Shown piece after piece: positions 1 to 7,860 of a stretch of 33,327 nucleotides of DNA; positions within the stretch are counted from its first letter, which is position 1; every line of letters begins with the position of its first letter. The notes beneath the pieces were generated by a model, which did not search any database, was not told where the DNA came from, and worked only from the letters and a program-made list of their open reading frames with translations. The stretch lies in assembly GCA_031272035.1 (NCBI GenBank), contig JAISUO010000005.1, forward strand, positions 1 to 33,327, in the 5' to 3' direction. The stretch comes from Synergistaceae bacterium (GTDB lineage Bacteria; Synergistota; Synergistia; Synergistales; Aminobacteriaceae). A program made the translations under genes and the position numbers.

Positions 1-870
1 CCCAACCCCACCTCGCCCGATCCGGAACCGAAGCCGTCGGGAGACGGGGATTCCTCGGCGGACATCACCCACGGCCCCGTGACGGTGGTTGACGGAGGCG
101 GAGCGGTGATTGCCGACGACTGCGACATCAGCCGCCAGAGCGACGGAACCTGGGTCGTGACGATTCCGGCGGACGAGGGAGACGGGCTGGATCTGTCGGA
201 CATCGGCCTGATCTTCACCCTGCCCTCCGATGGAGCGACGGTCTCGCCGGCGGGCGGGACGCTGGAGGACTTCTCCGGAAACAAAGTGGTGGAATATACG
301 GTGATTTCCGCTGACGGAACGAACATCGCCGTCTATCGGATCAGGGTGAGGATTCAGCCCTCGACGTTCATGAGCGGTCTGCTGGTGAATCCGGACGGGA
401 GCACCTGGAGCCTGAGCCAGCCCGTGAATCAGGACGGGACGGTTTCGTTCACGGTGGAAGCGCCGCTTGTGGAGGACGCGCCGACCAACGCGACCCACAT
501 CCACGTTTATCTGGGCGGTGCGTATTCGCAGTCAAGCTACTCTCACGTGACCTTCGAGCTTGCGACGAGCGTGAGCGGAAACCGAGTTCTGCGAATCACG
601 GGAATTGCGAAGGACATGACGGAGCTGCAAAAACTGAGCATCCCCCGAGTGGAGTGGAGCCTGCCGGACGGAACTGACTGGGCGCAGGATTTGGATCCGG
701 CGGTGACCTGGTCCTGGATCGTCACGGGCAACAGGAACGTGATCATCGACGACGACGACACCGGCAAAAAGCATCACGGCGGGTGCAACGCGGGCATTTT
801 GCCGGCCCTGCTGGCGCTGGCGCTGATTCCGGCCCTGACTCTGAAGCGAACGGGAAAGAAACGTCGCTGA
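1..870 (+). CDS. Surface protein with Synergist-CTERM sorting signal (5' truncated)
   Basis: The reading frame is open from base 1, so the true start lies upstream; only the last 289 residues are visible. The visible part begins with a proline/acidic linker (PNPTSPDPEPKPSGD). One Ig-like module of the kind seen in repetitive bacterial surface proteins follows, ending around 'ADGTNIAVYRIRVRI'. Next comes a second, beta-rich region. The C-terminus has an acidic stretch (IDDDDTGKKHHGG), then Cys-Asn-Ala-Gly (Cys codon at 784), a hydrophobic helix (LPALLALALIPALTL) and a basic tail (KRTGKKRR). That tripartite end matches the Synergist-CTERM signal known from Synergistota, which is thought to be processed and anchored at the cell surface. 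The protein is therefore inferred to be exported; ligand and role are unknown. A strong terminator follows 58 bases downstream. Confidence 0.85.
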   Translation, partial: PNPTSPDPEPKPSGDGDSSADITHGPVTVVDGGGAVIADDCDISRQSDGTWVVTIPADEGDGLDLSDIGLIFTLPSDGATVSPAGGTLEDFSGNKVVEYTVISADGTNIAVYRIRVRIQPSTFMSGLLVNPDGSTWSLSQPVNQDGTVSFTVEAPLVEDAPTNATHIHVYLGGAYSQSSYSHVTFELATSVSGNRVLRITGIAKDMTELQKLSIPRVEWSLPDGTDWAQDLDPAVTWSWIVTGNRNVIIDDDDTGKKHHGGCNAGILPALLALALIPALTLKRTGKKRR

Positions 871-927
871 AAGAAAGAAAAATCAAAAAAGCATCAAAGT
901 ATCGCTGAAATCTGAAACGGCAACGAG

Positions 928-958
928 AGGGCGGCCTGCGGGCCGCCCTCCTTCTTTT
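928..958 (+). terminator. Rho-independent terminator of the surface-protein gene
   Basis: A perfect 9-bp GC-rich stem (AGGGCGGCC at 928-936, GGCCGCCCT at 941-949) with a TGCG loop is followed by CCTTCTTTTT. It lies 58 bases after the stop codon of the surface protein and before the FIST gene, so it separates the two transcripts. Confidence 0.85.
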
Positions 959-962
959 TCAG

Positions 963-992
963 TTCGTATGATACAGGGCATTAAGGTATAAT
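963..992 (+). promoter_or_regulatory. Candidate promoter of the FIST/histidine kinase pair
   Basis: A perfect TATAAT -10 box at 987-992 lies about 107 bases before the FIST start codon, just after the preceding terminator. The only -35 candidate is a poor TTCGTA at 963-968 with an 18-bp spacer. The call rests on the -10 box and the position. Confidence 0.35.
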
Positions 993-1098
993 AATGTTAT
1001 GAGCTCCTCAGACATTCAACAAGGTTAAATTTTCAGATAAAACTTGTGAAGAGCAATTGTATTCTTAATTTGAGAGTATTAGAGAGGAGGAAGAATTT

Positions 1099-2262
1099 AT
1101 GATCCAAATGACCACGGCATACACCACAGAAATTGATGAACCGGAAAAAGGTATCGACGAAATTCTGGAACAGTTGAATCTCAAATCTCTGAAAAAACAC
1201 TCTGCCGGAGTTCTGGCCTGTCATTTCGATTTCATCGACGAGGGATTTGTCGCCGAGCTGTCGAAGCGGCTTCCTTTCGATTTTATCGGCATGACCACCA
1301 TAGCCAACGCCACGGCGCAGGGGCACAGCATGTACGGACTGTCCATGGCGGTTTTGACCAGCGACGAGGTGTCCTTCTCCACAGTTCTGACCGAGCCCCT
1401 GGGCAGCGCGGATTACGGAGAAAAGATCGCCGGGGCCTGGGCTTCCGCCCGCGGGCAGCTGCCGGGAGACCCCTCTCTGCTCATGACGATCATTCCCTAC
1501 CTCAAGTATTTGAGCGGCTCCATCATGCTGGAATCCCTTGACGACGTCTGCGGAGGCATTCCCATTTGGGGCGGCGCGGCCACAAGCGTCGATGTGGGCG
1601 ACACGCAGTGCTGCGTCGTCCGAAACGGCGTGGCCAGCCCGGCTGGACTGGCAATGCTGCTGCTGCAGGGTTCGGTGAACCCGGAGTTTGTCTTCACCGC
1701 AATCCCCAGGCAAAAAATCCGGGAAAGCGTGGGGGTTATCACCGAGTCCGACGGCTGTCTTCTGAAAAAAATCAACAATCAGCCCGCTTGGAAGTATCTG
1801 GAGAACATAGGAATCAATCTCGTGAAACAATCCAGCACCTCGATGCCCTTCATGGTGTACTACGAGGGTAATGCCGAACCGGTGTCCCTGGGGGTGTACA
1901 CCATCAACGAGGACGGCAGTCTTCTGTGCGGCGGACCTATGCCGGAGGGCGCCCGCATCACCACCGGGGAAATCACCGTCGAGGGCATCATCTCCACCGG
2001 TGAGGAAAGCGTTCGCCGGATACTGCAAAGCAACAGACACGGAGGCGCCTTTCTGTTCCCCTGCGTCACCCGTTACGTGATGCTGGCGCCAAATCAGGGC
2101 GACGAAATGAAGCTCGTCGCGAAGATGACAGGCGGCAGCGGCGAAAACAAAGTCCCTCATCTTATGAGCTACTGCGGCGGAGAAATCTGCCCTGTGCGGG
2201 ACGAAAACGGGAAGCTGCACAACCGGATGCATAACTACAGCTTCTCCGCCTGCGTTTTTTAA
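1099..2262 (+). CDS. FIST-domain sensory protein
   Basis: Product of 387 residues covering the whole FIST_N plus FIST_C arrangement and little else. The N-terminal half has the family's 'GHSMYGLSMAVLTSD' strand region and the glycine-rich 'WGGAATSVD' segment. The C-terminal half ends in 'SYCGGEICPV...HNRMHNYSFSACVF', the usual FIST_C finish. FIST domains are sensory modules proposed to bind small ligands, possibly amino acids, and often sit beside or inside signalling proteins. There is no signal peptide or membrane segment, so it should be cytoplasmic. ATG 1099 is preceded by GGAGG (1086-1090) with 8-base spacing. The hybrid histidine kinase follows after 35 bases, so the pair probably forms a two-part sensor. 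The ligand is unknown. Confidence 0.85.
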   Translation: MIQMTTAYTTEIDEPEKGIDEILEQLNLKSLKKHSAGVLACHFDFIDEGFVAELSKRLPFDFIGMTTIANATAQGHSMYGLSMAVLTSDEVSFSTVLTEPLGSADYGEKIAGAWASARGQLPGDPSLLMTIIPYLKYLSGSIMLESLDDVCGGIPIWGGAATSVDVGDTQCCVVRNGVASPAGLAMLLLQGSVNPEFVFTAIPRQKIRESVGVITESDGCLLKKINNQPAWKYLENIGINLVKQSSTSMPFMVYYEGNAEPVSLGVYTINEDGSLLCGGPMPEGARITTGEITVEGIISTGEESVRRILQSNRHGGAFLFPCVTRYVMLAPNQGDEMKLVAKMTGGSGENKVPHLMSYCGGEICPVRDENGKLHNRMHNYSFSACVF

Positions 2263-2297
2263 TCCTTATTACGTCTTTGAATCCCGTTTGAATCATA

Positions 2298-4778
2298 ATG
2301 GAAACTACGGAGCAGAAGGGCAAAACCACCCCTTTACAGGACCTCCAGAACGAGGACCCTCAGGCGATTATGGAACTTCAGCGGCAGCGGATCGCCGAAC
2401 TGGAGAAAAACGCCAGAAAAAGCGCCCGCGAAATTAACCGTTTGCAACAGGCGGTGGAGCAGGAAAAAATATACGCCAACGCCAAGGCCAATCAGGTGGC
2501 CGCCCGCACACTGGCGCAGCGCGAGCGGGACAGGTTTTTGATGCTGCTCCTGAGCAACAGCCCCAACGTCATTCTGTTTTTCGACAAAACGAAACGCGTC
2601 GCCTTTTTCAGCGATTCCTTCCTGAAATCTTTCGACATTTCCGACGTGCTGCAGGTCAGCGGGAACCAGGCGGAGGACGTTTTCAGGCTTTTCTGTCCAG
2701 AGGAAATCATCAGGATTCTTTCCGAGGCCCTGAATGAGGCAATGATGTTCAACAAATCCCTTTCCCGCTCCGGAGAACTGGACAGCGGTGGAACGAAGCA
2801 CAATTTTCTCTTTTATCTGACCCCCATGACCAACCCCGACGGAGAAAACGAGGGCGCCATGCTCCTGCTGAACGACGTCACCGAGCTGGAACACGCCCGC
2901 GAAGAGGCGGAACACGCCACCATGGCAAAATCTCAGTTTTTATCGAACATGAGTCACGAGTTTCGCACGTCCCTGAACGCCATCATCGGCCTGACGGATA
3001 TTCTGCTGGAGCAAAATCTGAAGGACTCCGTCCAGCTGGAACTGGAAAAGATTTACGCTTCCGCCATGAACCTGTTGGATTTGGTGAACGATATTCTGGA
3101 CATTTCAAAGATTGAGGCGGGGGGATTCCAGTTTGTCCCGATGGAGTACAAAATTCTGGACGTTCTGAACGACGCCATTCAGTTCAACATCGTGCGCATC
3201 GGGTCCAAAAGGATCGTTTTTCGCCTGGAGGCGGATAATTCCCTGCCCTCCGTTTTCTGGGGCGATGAGATACGCATCGTTCAGGTTTTGAACAATCTGC
3301 TTTCCAACGCGTTCAAGTACACTCAGGAGGGTTTTGTCACGCTTTCCGTCTCCTGGGAGAAAATTTCGGAGGAAAAAAATCCGGAAGGGAAAAATCCGGA
3401 AAATGCGCTGCTCATTTTCGCCGTGAGCGACACGGGCATCGGGATAAAAAAGAGGGACCTGGGCAAACTTTTTACGGAGTACGGCCAGCTGGACGCGCGA
3501 GCCAACCGCAAAATCGAGGGAACCGGCCTGGGGCTCTCCATCACGAAGAACCTCGTTTCGCTCATGGGAGGAACCATTCAGGTCGAAAGCGAATATGGAA
3601 AAGGAAGTCTTTTCACCGCCACGCTGAAGCAGAAGATTGTGGATGAAACCCCGATTGACGCCAATACCCTGGAGAAGCTCAAACATCTGCAATACGTGGG
3701 AAATCGGCGGACCGAAAGCCGGCAGTTCATGCGAAGCCGCCTCCGGAAGGGCCATGTGCTGGTGGTGGACGACATCTCCACGAACCTGGACGTCATGAGG
3801 GGACTTTTGCAGCCTTACGACCTGCAGGTGGACTGCGTTTCCAGCGGACGGGAGGCTATTGAGGCGATTCGACGGGAGGCCCCCCGTTACGATCTGGTGT
3901 TTATGGACCACATGATGCCGGAAATGGACGGCCTCGAAACAACTCGAATCATCCGCATGGAGTCCAATTCGGAATATGCGAAGAACGTCCCCGTCATCAT
4001 GCTGACGGCCAACGCTCTGAAGGGAAACAGGGAAAAATTTCTGGGCTTCGGTTTCAACGGCTACATCTCAAAACCCATCGATATCGTCCAGCTTGACGCA
4101 TGTCTCGCGCAATGGATCGGGGTCACGCCCCAGTACGGGGAAATGCCCGTCCGGAGGGAAACGAAGGAACCCGGCCTTCCCAGAGATGTGCGGGTGGAGG
4201 GCGTCGACCTGGAAGCCGGAGTTCATCGCTTCGGCAGCGAAAAGATCTACCTGGACGTTCTGCGAACTTACGTGGAGGAGATGCCCCGATTGCTGGAGCG
4301 GCTGCGGAACGCGGATTCCACCCGCCTGGCCGATTACGGACTGACGGTACACGGGCTGAAGGGAAGCAGCGCCGGAATTTGCGCCAACGCTCTGGCCCTC
4401 ACCGCGGAAAATCTGGAATACGCCGCTAAAAACGGGGATTTGACCGCCGTCCTGAAGGGCAACGGAAAACTTCTGGCCGACGCCGACGCCCTGATCGAAA
4501 AACTGAAAATCCTTTTGTCCCGAACCTCCGCGGACAAAAACGCTAAAGGAGAAGGAAAACCGCGAGCCCCGAAACCCGATCGGGCCCTGCTGGAAGAGAT
4601 GAAAAAAGCCGCCGAAAACTTCCATACCAGCGAGCTGATACAGCTCATGAAAAAGTTGGAAAATTACGAATACGATTCCGAAGGAGACCGGATAGCGCGG
4701 CTGCGAGAAGCGATGACGGGGCTGGAATATGAGAACATCATAAACCATCTGACGACCTGGCTGAAAGAAACGGAATAA
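2298..4778 (+). CDS. Hybrid sensor histidine kinase (PAS-like, HisKA, HATPase, REC, Hpt)
   Basis: 826 residues with no membrane segment. Order: charged coiled coil (about 22-75), PAS-like domain (about 80-195), HisKA with phospho-acceptor His220 in MSHEFRTSLNAIIG, HATPase with N box NNLLSNAFKY, DTGIGI around Asp378 and GTGLGLSI, a receiver domain (acidic pair Asp491/492, phospho-acceptor Asp537 in FMDHMMPEMDG, SKPID lysine), and a C-terminal Hpt domain with His685 in VHGLKGSS. The relay would run His220, Asp537, His685, then an unlinked response regulator, because no output domain is fused or adjacent. The residue five after His220 is Ser225 where the H-box normally has Pro. The N-terminal sensory region is soluble, so the neighbouring FIST protein may supply the input. 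No strong ribosome binding site precedes ATG 2298; translation may be coupled to the FIST gene 35 bases upstream. Confidence 0.93.
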   Translation: METTEQKGKTTPLQDLQNEDPQAIMELQRQRIAELEKNARKSAREINRLQQAVEQEKIYANAKANQVAARTLAQRERDRFLMLLLSNSPNVILFFDKTKRVAFFSDSFLKSFDISDVLQVSGNQAEDVFRLFCPEEIIRILSEALNEAMMFNKSLSRSGELDSGGTKHNFLFYLTPMTNPDGENEGAMLLLNDVTELEHAREEAEHATMAKSQFLSNMSHEFRTSLNAIIGLTDILLEQNLKDSVQLELEKIYASAMNLLDLVNDILDISKIEAGGFQFVPMEYKILDVLNDAIQFNIVRIGSKRIVFRLEADNSLPSVFWGDEIRIVQVLNNLLSNAFKYTQEGFVTLSVSWEKISEEKNPEGKNPENALLIFAVSDTGIGIKKRDLGKLFTEYGQLDARANRKIEGTGLGLSITKNLVSLMGGTIQVESEYGKGSLFTATLKQKIVDETPIDANTLEKLKHLQYVGNRRTESRQFMRSRLRKGHVLVVDDISTNLDVMRGLLQPYDLQVDCVSSGREAIEAIRREAPRYDLVFMDHMMPEMDGLETTRIIRMESNSEYAKNVPVIMLTANALKGNREKFLGFGFNGYISKPIDIVQLDACLAQWIGVTPQYGEMPVRRETKEPGLPRDVRVEGVDLEAGVHRFGSEKIYLDVLRTYVEEMPRLLERLRNADSTRLADYGLTVHGLKGSSAGICANALALTAENLEYAAKNGDLTAVLKGNGKLLADADALIEKLKILLSRTSADKNAKGEGKPRAPKPDRALLEEMKKAAENFHTSELIQLMKKLENYEYDSEGDRIARLREAMTGLEYENIINHLTTWLKETE

Positions 4779-4803
4779 GGCCCTCAAAAAACGGTATACT
4801 TAA

Positions 4804-4826
4804 CCCTGTAAAATTTTTTCAGGGGG
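4804..4826 (+). promoter_or_regulatory. Ribosome binding site of addB, partly paired in a small hairpin
   Basis: The purine run AGGGGG (4821-4826) is the only credible binding site for the addB-like gene. CCCTG at 4804-4808 can pair with CAGGG at 4820-4824 across an AT-rich loop, and flanking AA/TT could extend the stem around a bulge. The site favours GTG 4837 (10-base spacing) or ATG 4840 (13 bases) over TTG 4828, which is only 1 base away. A TATACT at 4795-4800 just upstream could be a -10 box but has no matching -35. Confidence 0.4.
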
Positions 4827-4839
4827 TTTGCTGCCGGTG

Positions 4840-7800
4840 ATGCGAATCGTTCCGTACTACAGGATGTCCGATCTGGACGTCGCTCTGAGAGAGGCGCTGA
4901 GAGAGGAAACGCGGTTTATCGTGCCTTCCCGTCGGGATCGGGACTGGTGGAGGACGCGAACGGCGTCGAAGGAATTCGGGCTGAGCGAGGAACGAAGGGG
5001 AATTCTCTGGAACTGGGGAGATTTGTACGACAACCTCATTGATTTCACCGGACTTCCGCGCCTGCGACAGATCGACCCGCCGGATCATCGTCTGATTCTG
5101 GCGCAGGTGGTGGAGCAATTTCTGAAGGAAGACCCCGAACCGGCCAAACGCTGGCCCGGCCTGAAACGTCCCGGTTTCATCGACGTTCTCTCGGACGACA
5201 TCCGCGAGCTGATCAACGAGGACATCTCCGTGGAACAGGTGGAGGCCGCGGCTCGGGACGACGCCCCGATCTCACGGGTGCTGCCCGCCCTTTACGGAAA
5301 TTATCTCGAATATCTCCGTCAGAACCGGCTCATGGACAGCGCCCAGATTCCCCAAAAGGCGCGGGAGCTTCTGGAGCTCTGCGGAGAGGACTGGGGGCGG
5401 TCGCAGGTTTTCGTGTTCGTCGGCTTCCTGTCCTTCACCCACGCCCAGCTCGCTCTGGTTCGGCGCATCGACGCCGTCTGTCGGGAGGTAACGCTGTTCA
5501 AGCCCGAAACGGGGCTTCGGGATTTTCAGGACGCCTCCATACAATTCGAGAGTCAGTTCGAGAGGCTGTCCCCCCTCCAACCCTTTTCCACGTCTCCCCC
5601 TTCAGGCAAAATCGCCTTTCTGAGCACCCTGGATTTTTCTCTTGAGCCGGAGGCCGTCGCCCGTTCTCTGGCTCTCTGGCGAGGGGGAGAGGGTTTTCTG
5701 GCAGAGACGCAAACTCCCTTTCCAGGCTTCGGAGCCATAGCCATCATGACTCCGGAACAGCGGGGGCCGGAGGTGGAATCGGCGCTGCGGCGCTATCGCA
5801 TCCCCTTCACTCTGGCTCAGGGACGCAGTATGAGCGACGTTCTTCCGGGGACGCTTCTCACTCCGATATGGACGGCCTGGGTTCAGGGGCTGGACTCCTG
5901 GGAGACGGCTCTGATTCTTGCGCATCCCTGTCTGGCAGGCGCCGGATTTCCCTTGGACGACGCCGCCTCAGACGGACCACGTGGGGTAAAGGGATGGGAA
6001 AGCTGGCTGGAATACCGGATAAACGCCTCAAAAGGCGTGGCCCGGAAAAATGCCCGACAGGCCCTGAAGGCCTTCAAGGCCCTGGTGAAATTCTGCCGCG
6101 CGCTGGAAAAAGGCGCCGCGCCGGAGGGGATTTTCGCGGCGCTTCACGCTTTTTTGACGACGCCGGGCCTCTGGCTGAAGGCCGCGACCTCCGCAGGGAC
6201 GTTCGACGACCCCGACCTGGACGAAGACCTGAGAGAGCTCGCCGCATCTCTGGCGGAGGTCGAAGCCAAACGTCTCGCCCTGCACGAACTTCAGCCCGAC
6301 CTTGGGCCGGCGGGCAAAGTGACCCTGAAGGGAACGGAGGCCGTCGATTTTCTGAAAAACTGGTGCTCGGAATCACGGGTACAGCCGGGTCCCGGAATCG
6401 GAGGCTCTGTCGCACTCCACTTCGGGCCGCCTCCAACTCTGGCCTCATATCCCGTGTGGATCATGACCGATGTCACTCAGAAGCACTGGCCCGGCACACA
6501 GCCCTCCTCTCCCCTGCTGGACGCGGAAGAGCGGGAACGGATGCGGGCCGCCTCCGCGTGGCTTCCCTCCGCTCACGACCGGCGGGCGCAGAGAGAAGCC
6601 CTCTTTCGAAGGCTGCTCTGGACGGGAGAGACTCTCACGATCGCATCCTGCTCCGAGACGGATCAGGACAAACGCCCCGCAGGAAAAACCCAGCTGCTGG
6701 AGACATTTCTCACGGATATGAAAACATGGGATTTGATGGAAGCGCCGCCTCTTGGAATCGGCGAACTGGCCCCCTCTCCCGGGAAGCCCTGTTTTCCCGC
6801 CATCGAGGCCCCCTTCTCAAAAACCGTCGAACGAGGAAAGCCCGCCGTTCGCTCCGAGGCCGGAAGCCCCCGCCTGTCCGTCAGCGATCTTCATGAACTG
6901 CTGGACTGCCCCTTCCGCTGGTGGCTCCGGCGCGCCGCGAGGCTGAACGAACGCCGGACGGCCTTTTCGGACAGCGCCGAGGCCGGAACGCTGACCCACA
7001 GGCTCTGGCAGAACATTTGGCGGCGCAGGGGAGAAGAGGCCGATGCTTCTCCTTCCCTGCCCGTTCTCGCGGCGGAGGAATGGAGAAAGGCTCTGGAACT
7101 TCACGAAGATTACGCCGGCTTCACGCGTTTCCTGTCCGACCGGCGGCTGAAGCGGACGCTCAAAAACCTTGAATTTTACATGGCCCGACTCGCCCAAACG
7201 CAGCAGGACATTCTGGATCGCCTTGAGGCGTCGGGGATCAGACATAAAATACTCTACATGGAAGAGGAGCTTTCCCTGTCCGCCCAAATTGACGGGGCCG
7301 TCTTTTCCGGGAGATGCGACCGGGTGGAGATGCTGGACGAAGGCCAAATCGTCATTCTGGACTATAAACTCGGAAAAGGCGGAACCTACGAAAAATCCCT
7401 CCCCCGTCTCACCGAGCGGCCCTGGCTGCCTCCTGAGCTTTTGGAGGGTCGGGAGGCGTTTCGCTTCGGACTTCAGCTTTCGGCCTACGCCCTGATGTAC
7501 GGCCGGCAGTTTCCCGACCACAGAATGGCGGGAGTGGGATTTCTCGGCCACAAAGACGGAGCTCTGGCGGGGACCTTCGCGACCCAAAGCCTCGCCGACT
7601 GCTATCTCCCCAGGGCAAAGCCGGTTTCTCCGGAAGAGCGGATCGCCGAGGCCGAAACCGCCCTTCGATGCGCCGCCGCAATTCTCAGAGAGGGCCGGTA
7701 CGAGCCCTTCTTTGACGCGGAATCCTGCAGCTATTGCGACATGAAAGGCATTTGCCGAAAGAGTGAACTGCGCGGCGAATCCCAGGGAGAAACTTCATCG

Positions 7801-7860
7801 GAAATGGAGTCGGAAGACGAGCCTGAAACGGAGGAACGGAATGAGCGAACGGAAAACTGA
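4840..7860 (+). CDS. addB: AddB-like helicase/nuclease subunit (PD-(D/E)XK, Fe-S)
   Basis: About 1,006 residues; some starts upstream (GTG 4837, TTG 4828) are possible. The N-terminal two thirds is a degenerate helicase fold with no Walker A, as expected for the AddB subunit, whose motor is inactive. The C-terminal third is a RecB-type nuclease. It has Cys690 in LLDCPFRWWLRR, Asp827 in GRCDRVEM, the catalytic Asp841-Tyr-Lys843, the LQLSAYALMYG helix, and Cys963-x2-Cys966-x5-Cys972 near the end. Those four cysteines match the iron-sulfur staple of AddB nucleases. With the AddA-like partner it should process DNA double-strand breaks into 3' single strands for RecA-dependent repair. It overlaps the next gene by 20 bases, indicating translational coupling. 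Sequence similarity of AddB proteins is generally low, so identification rests on motifs and context. Confidence 0.88.
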   Translation: MRIVPYYRMSDLDVALREALREETRFIVPSRRDRDWWRTRTASKEFGLSEERRGILWNWGDLYDNLIDFTGLPRLRQIDPPDHRLILAQVVEQFLKEDPEPAKRWPGLKRPGFIDVLSDDIRELINEDISVEQVEAAARDDAPISRVLPALYGNYLEYLRQNRLMDSAQIPQKARELLELCGEDWGRSQVFVFVGFLSFTHAQLALVRRIDAVCREVTLFKPETGLRDFQDASIQFESQFERLSPLQPFSTSPPSGKIAFLSTLDFSLEPEAVARSLALWRGGEGFLAETQTPFPGFGAIAIMTPEQRGPEVESALRRYRIPFTLAQGRSMSDVLPGTLLTPIWTAWVQGLDSWETALILAHPCLAGAGFPLDDAASDGPRGVKGWESWLEYRINASKGVARKNARQALKAFKALVKFCRALEKGAAPEGIFAALHAFLTTPGLWLKAATSAGTFDDPDLDEDLRELAASLAEVEAKRLALHELQPDLGPAGKVTLKGTEAVDFLKNWCSESRVQPGPGIGGSVALHFGPPPTLASYPVWIMTDVTQKHWPGTQPSSPLLDAEERERMRAASAWLPSAHDRRAQREALFRRLLWTGETLTIASCSETDQDKRPAGKTQLLETFLTDMKTWDLMEAPPLGIGELAPSPGKPCFPAIEAPFSKTVERGKPAVRSEAGSPRLSVSDLHELLDCPFRWWLRRAARLNERRTAFSDSAEAGTLTHRLWQNIWRRRGEEADASPSLPVLAAEEWRKALELHEDYAGFTRFLSDRRLKRTLKNLEFYMARLAQTQQDILDRLEASGIRHKILYMEEELSLSAQIDGAVFSGRCDRVEMLDEGQIVILDYKLGKGGTYEKSLPRLTERPWLPPELLEGREAFRFGLQLSAYALMYGRQFPDHRMAGVGFLGHKDGALAGTFATQSLADCYLPRAKPVSPEERIAEAETALRCAAAILREGRYEPFFDAESCSYCDMKGICRKSELRGESQGETSSEMESEDEPETEERNERTEN

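Noticed and set aside
1033-2232. 399-codon minus-strand frame opposite the FIST gene
   Set aside because: The plus strand encodes a complete FIST protein with a good start site; the minus translation is shadow composition.
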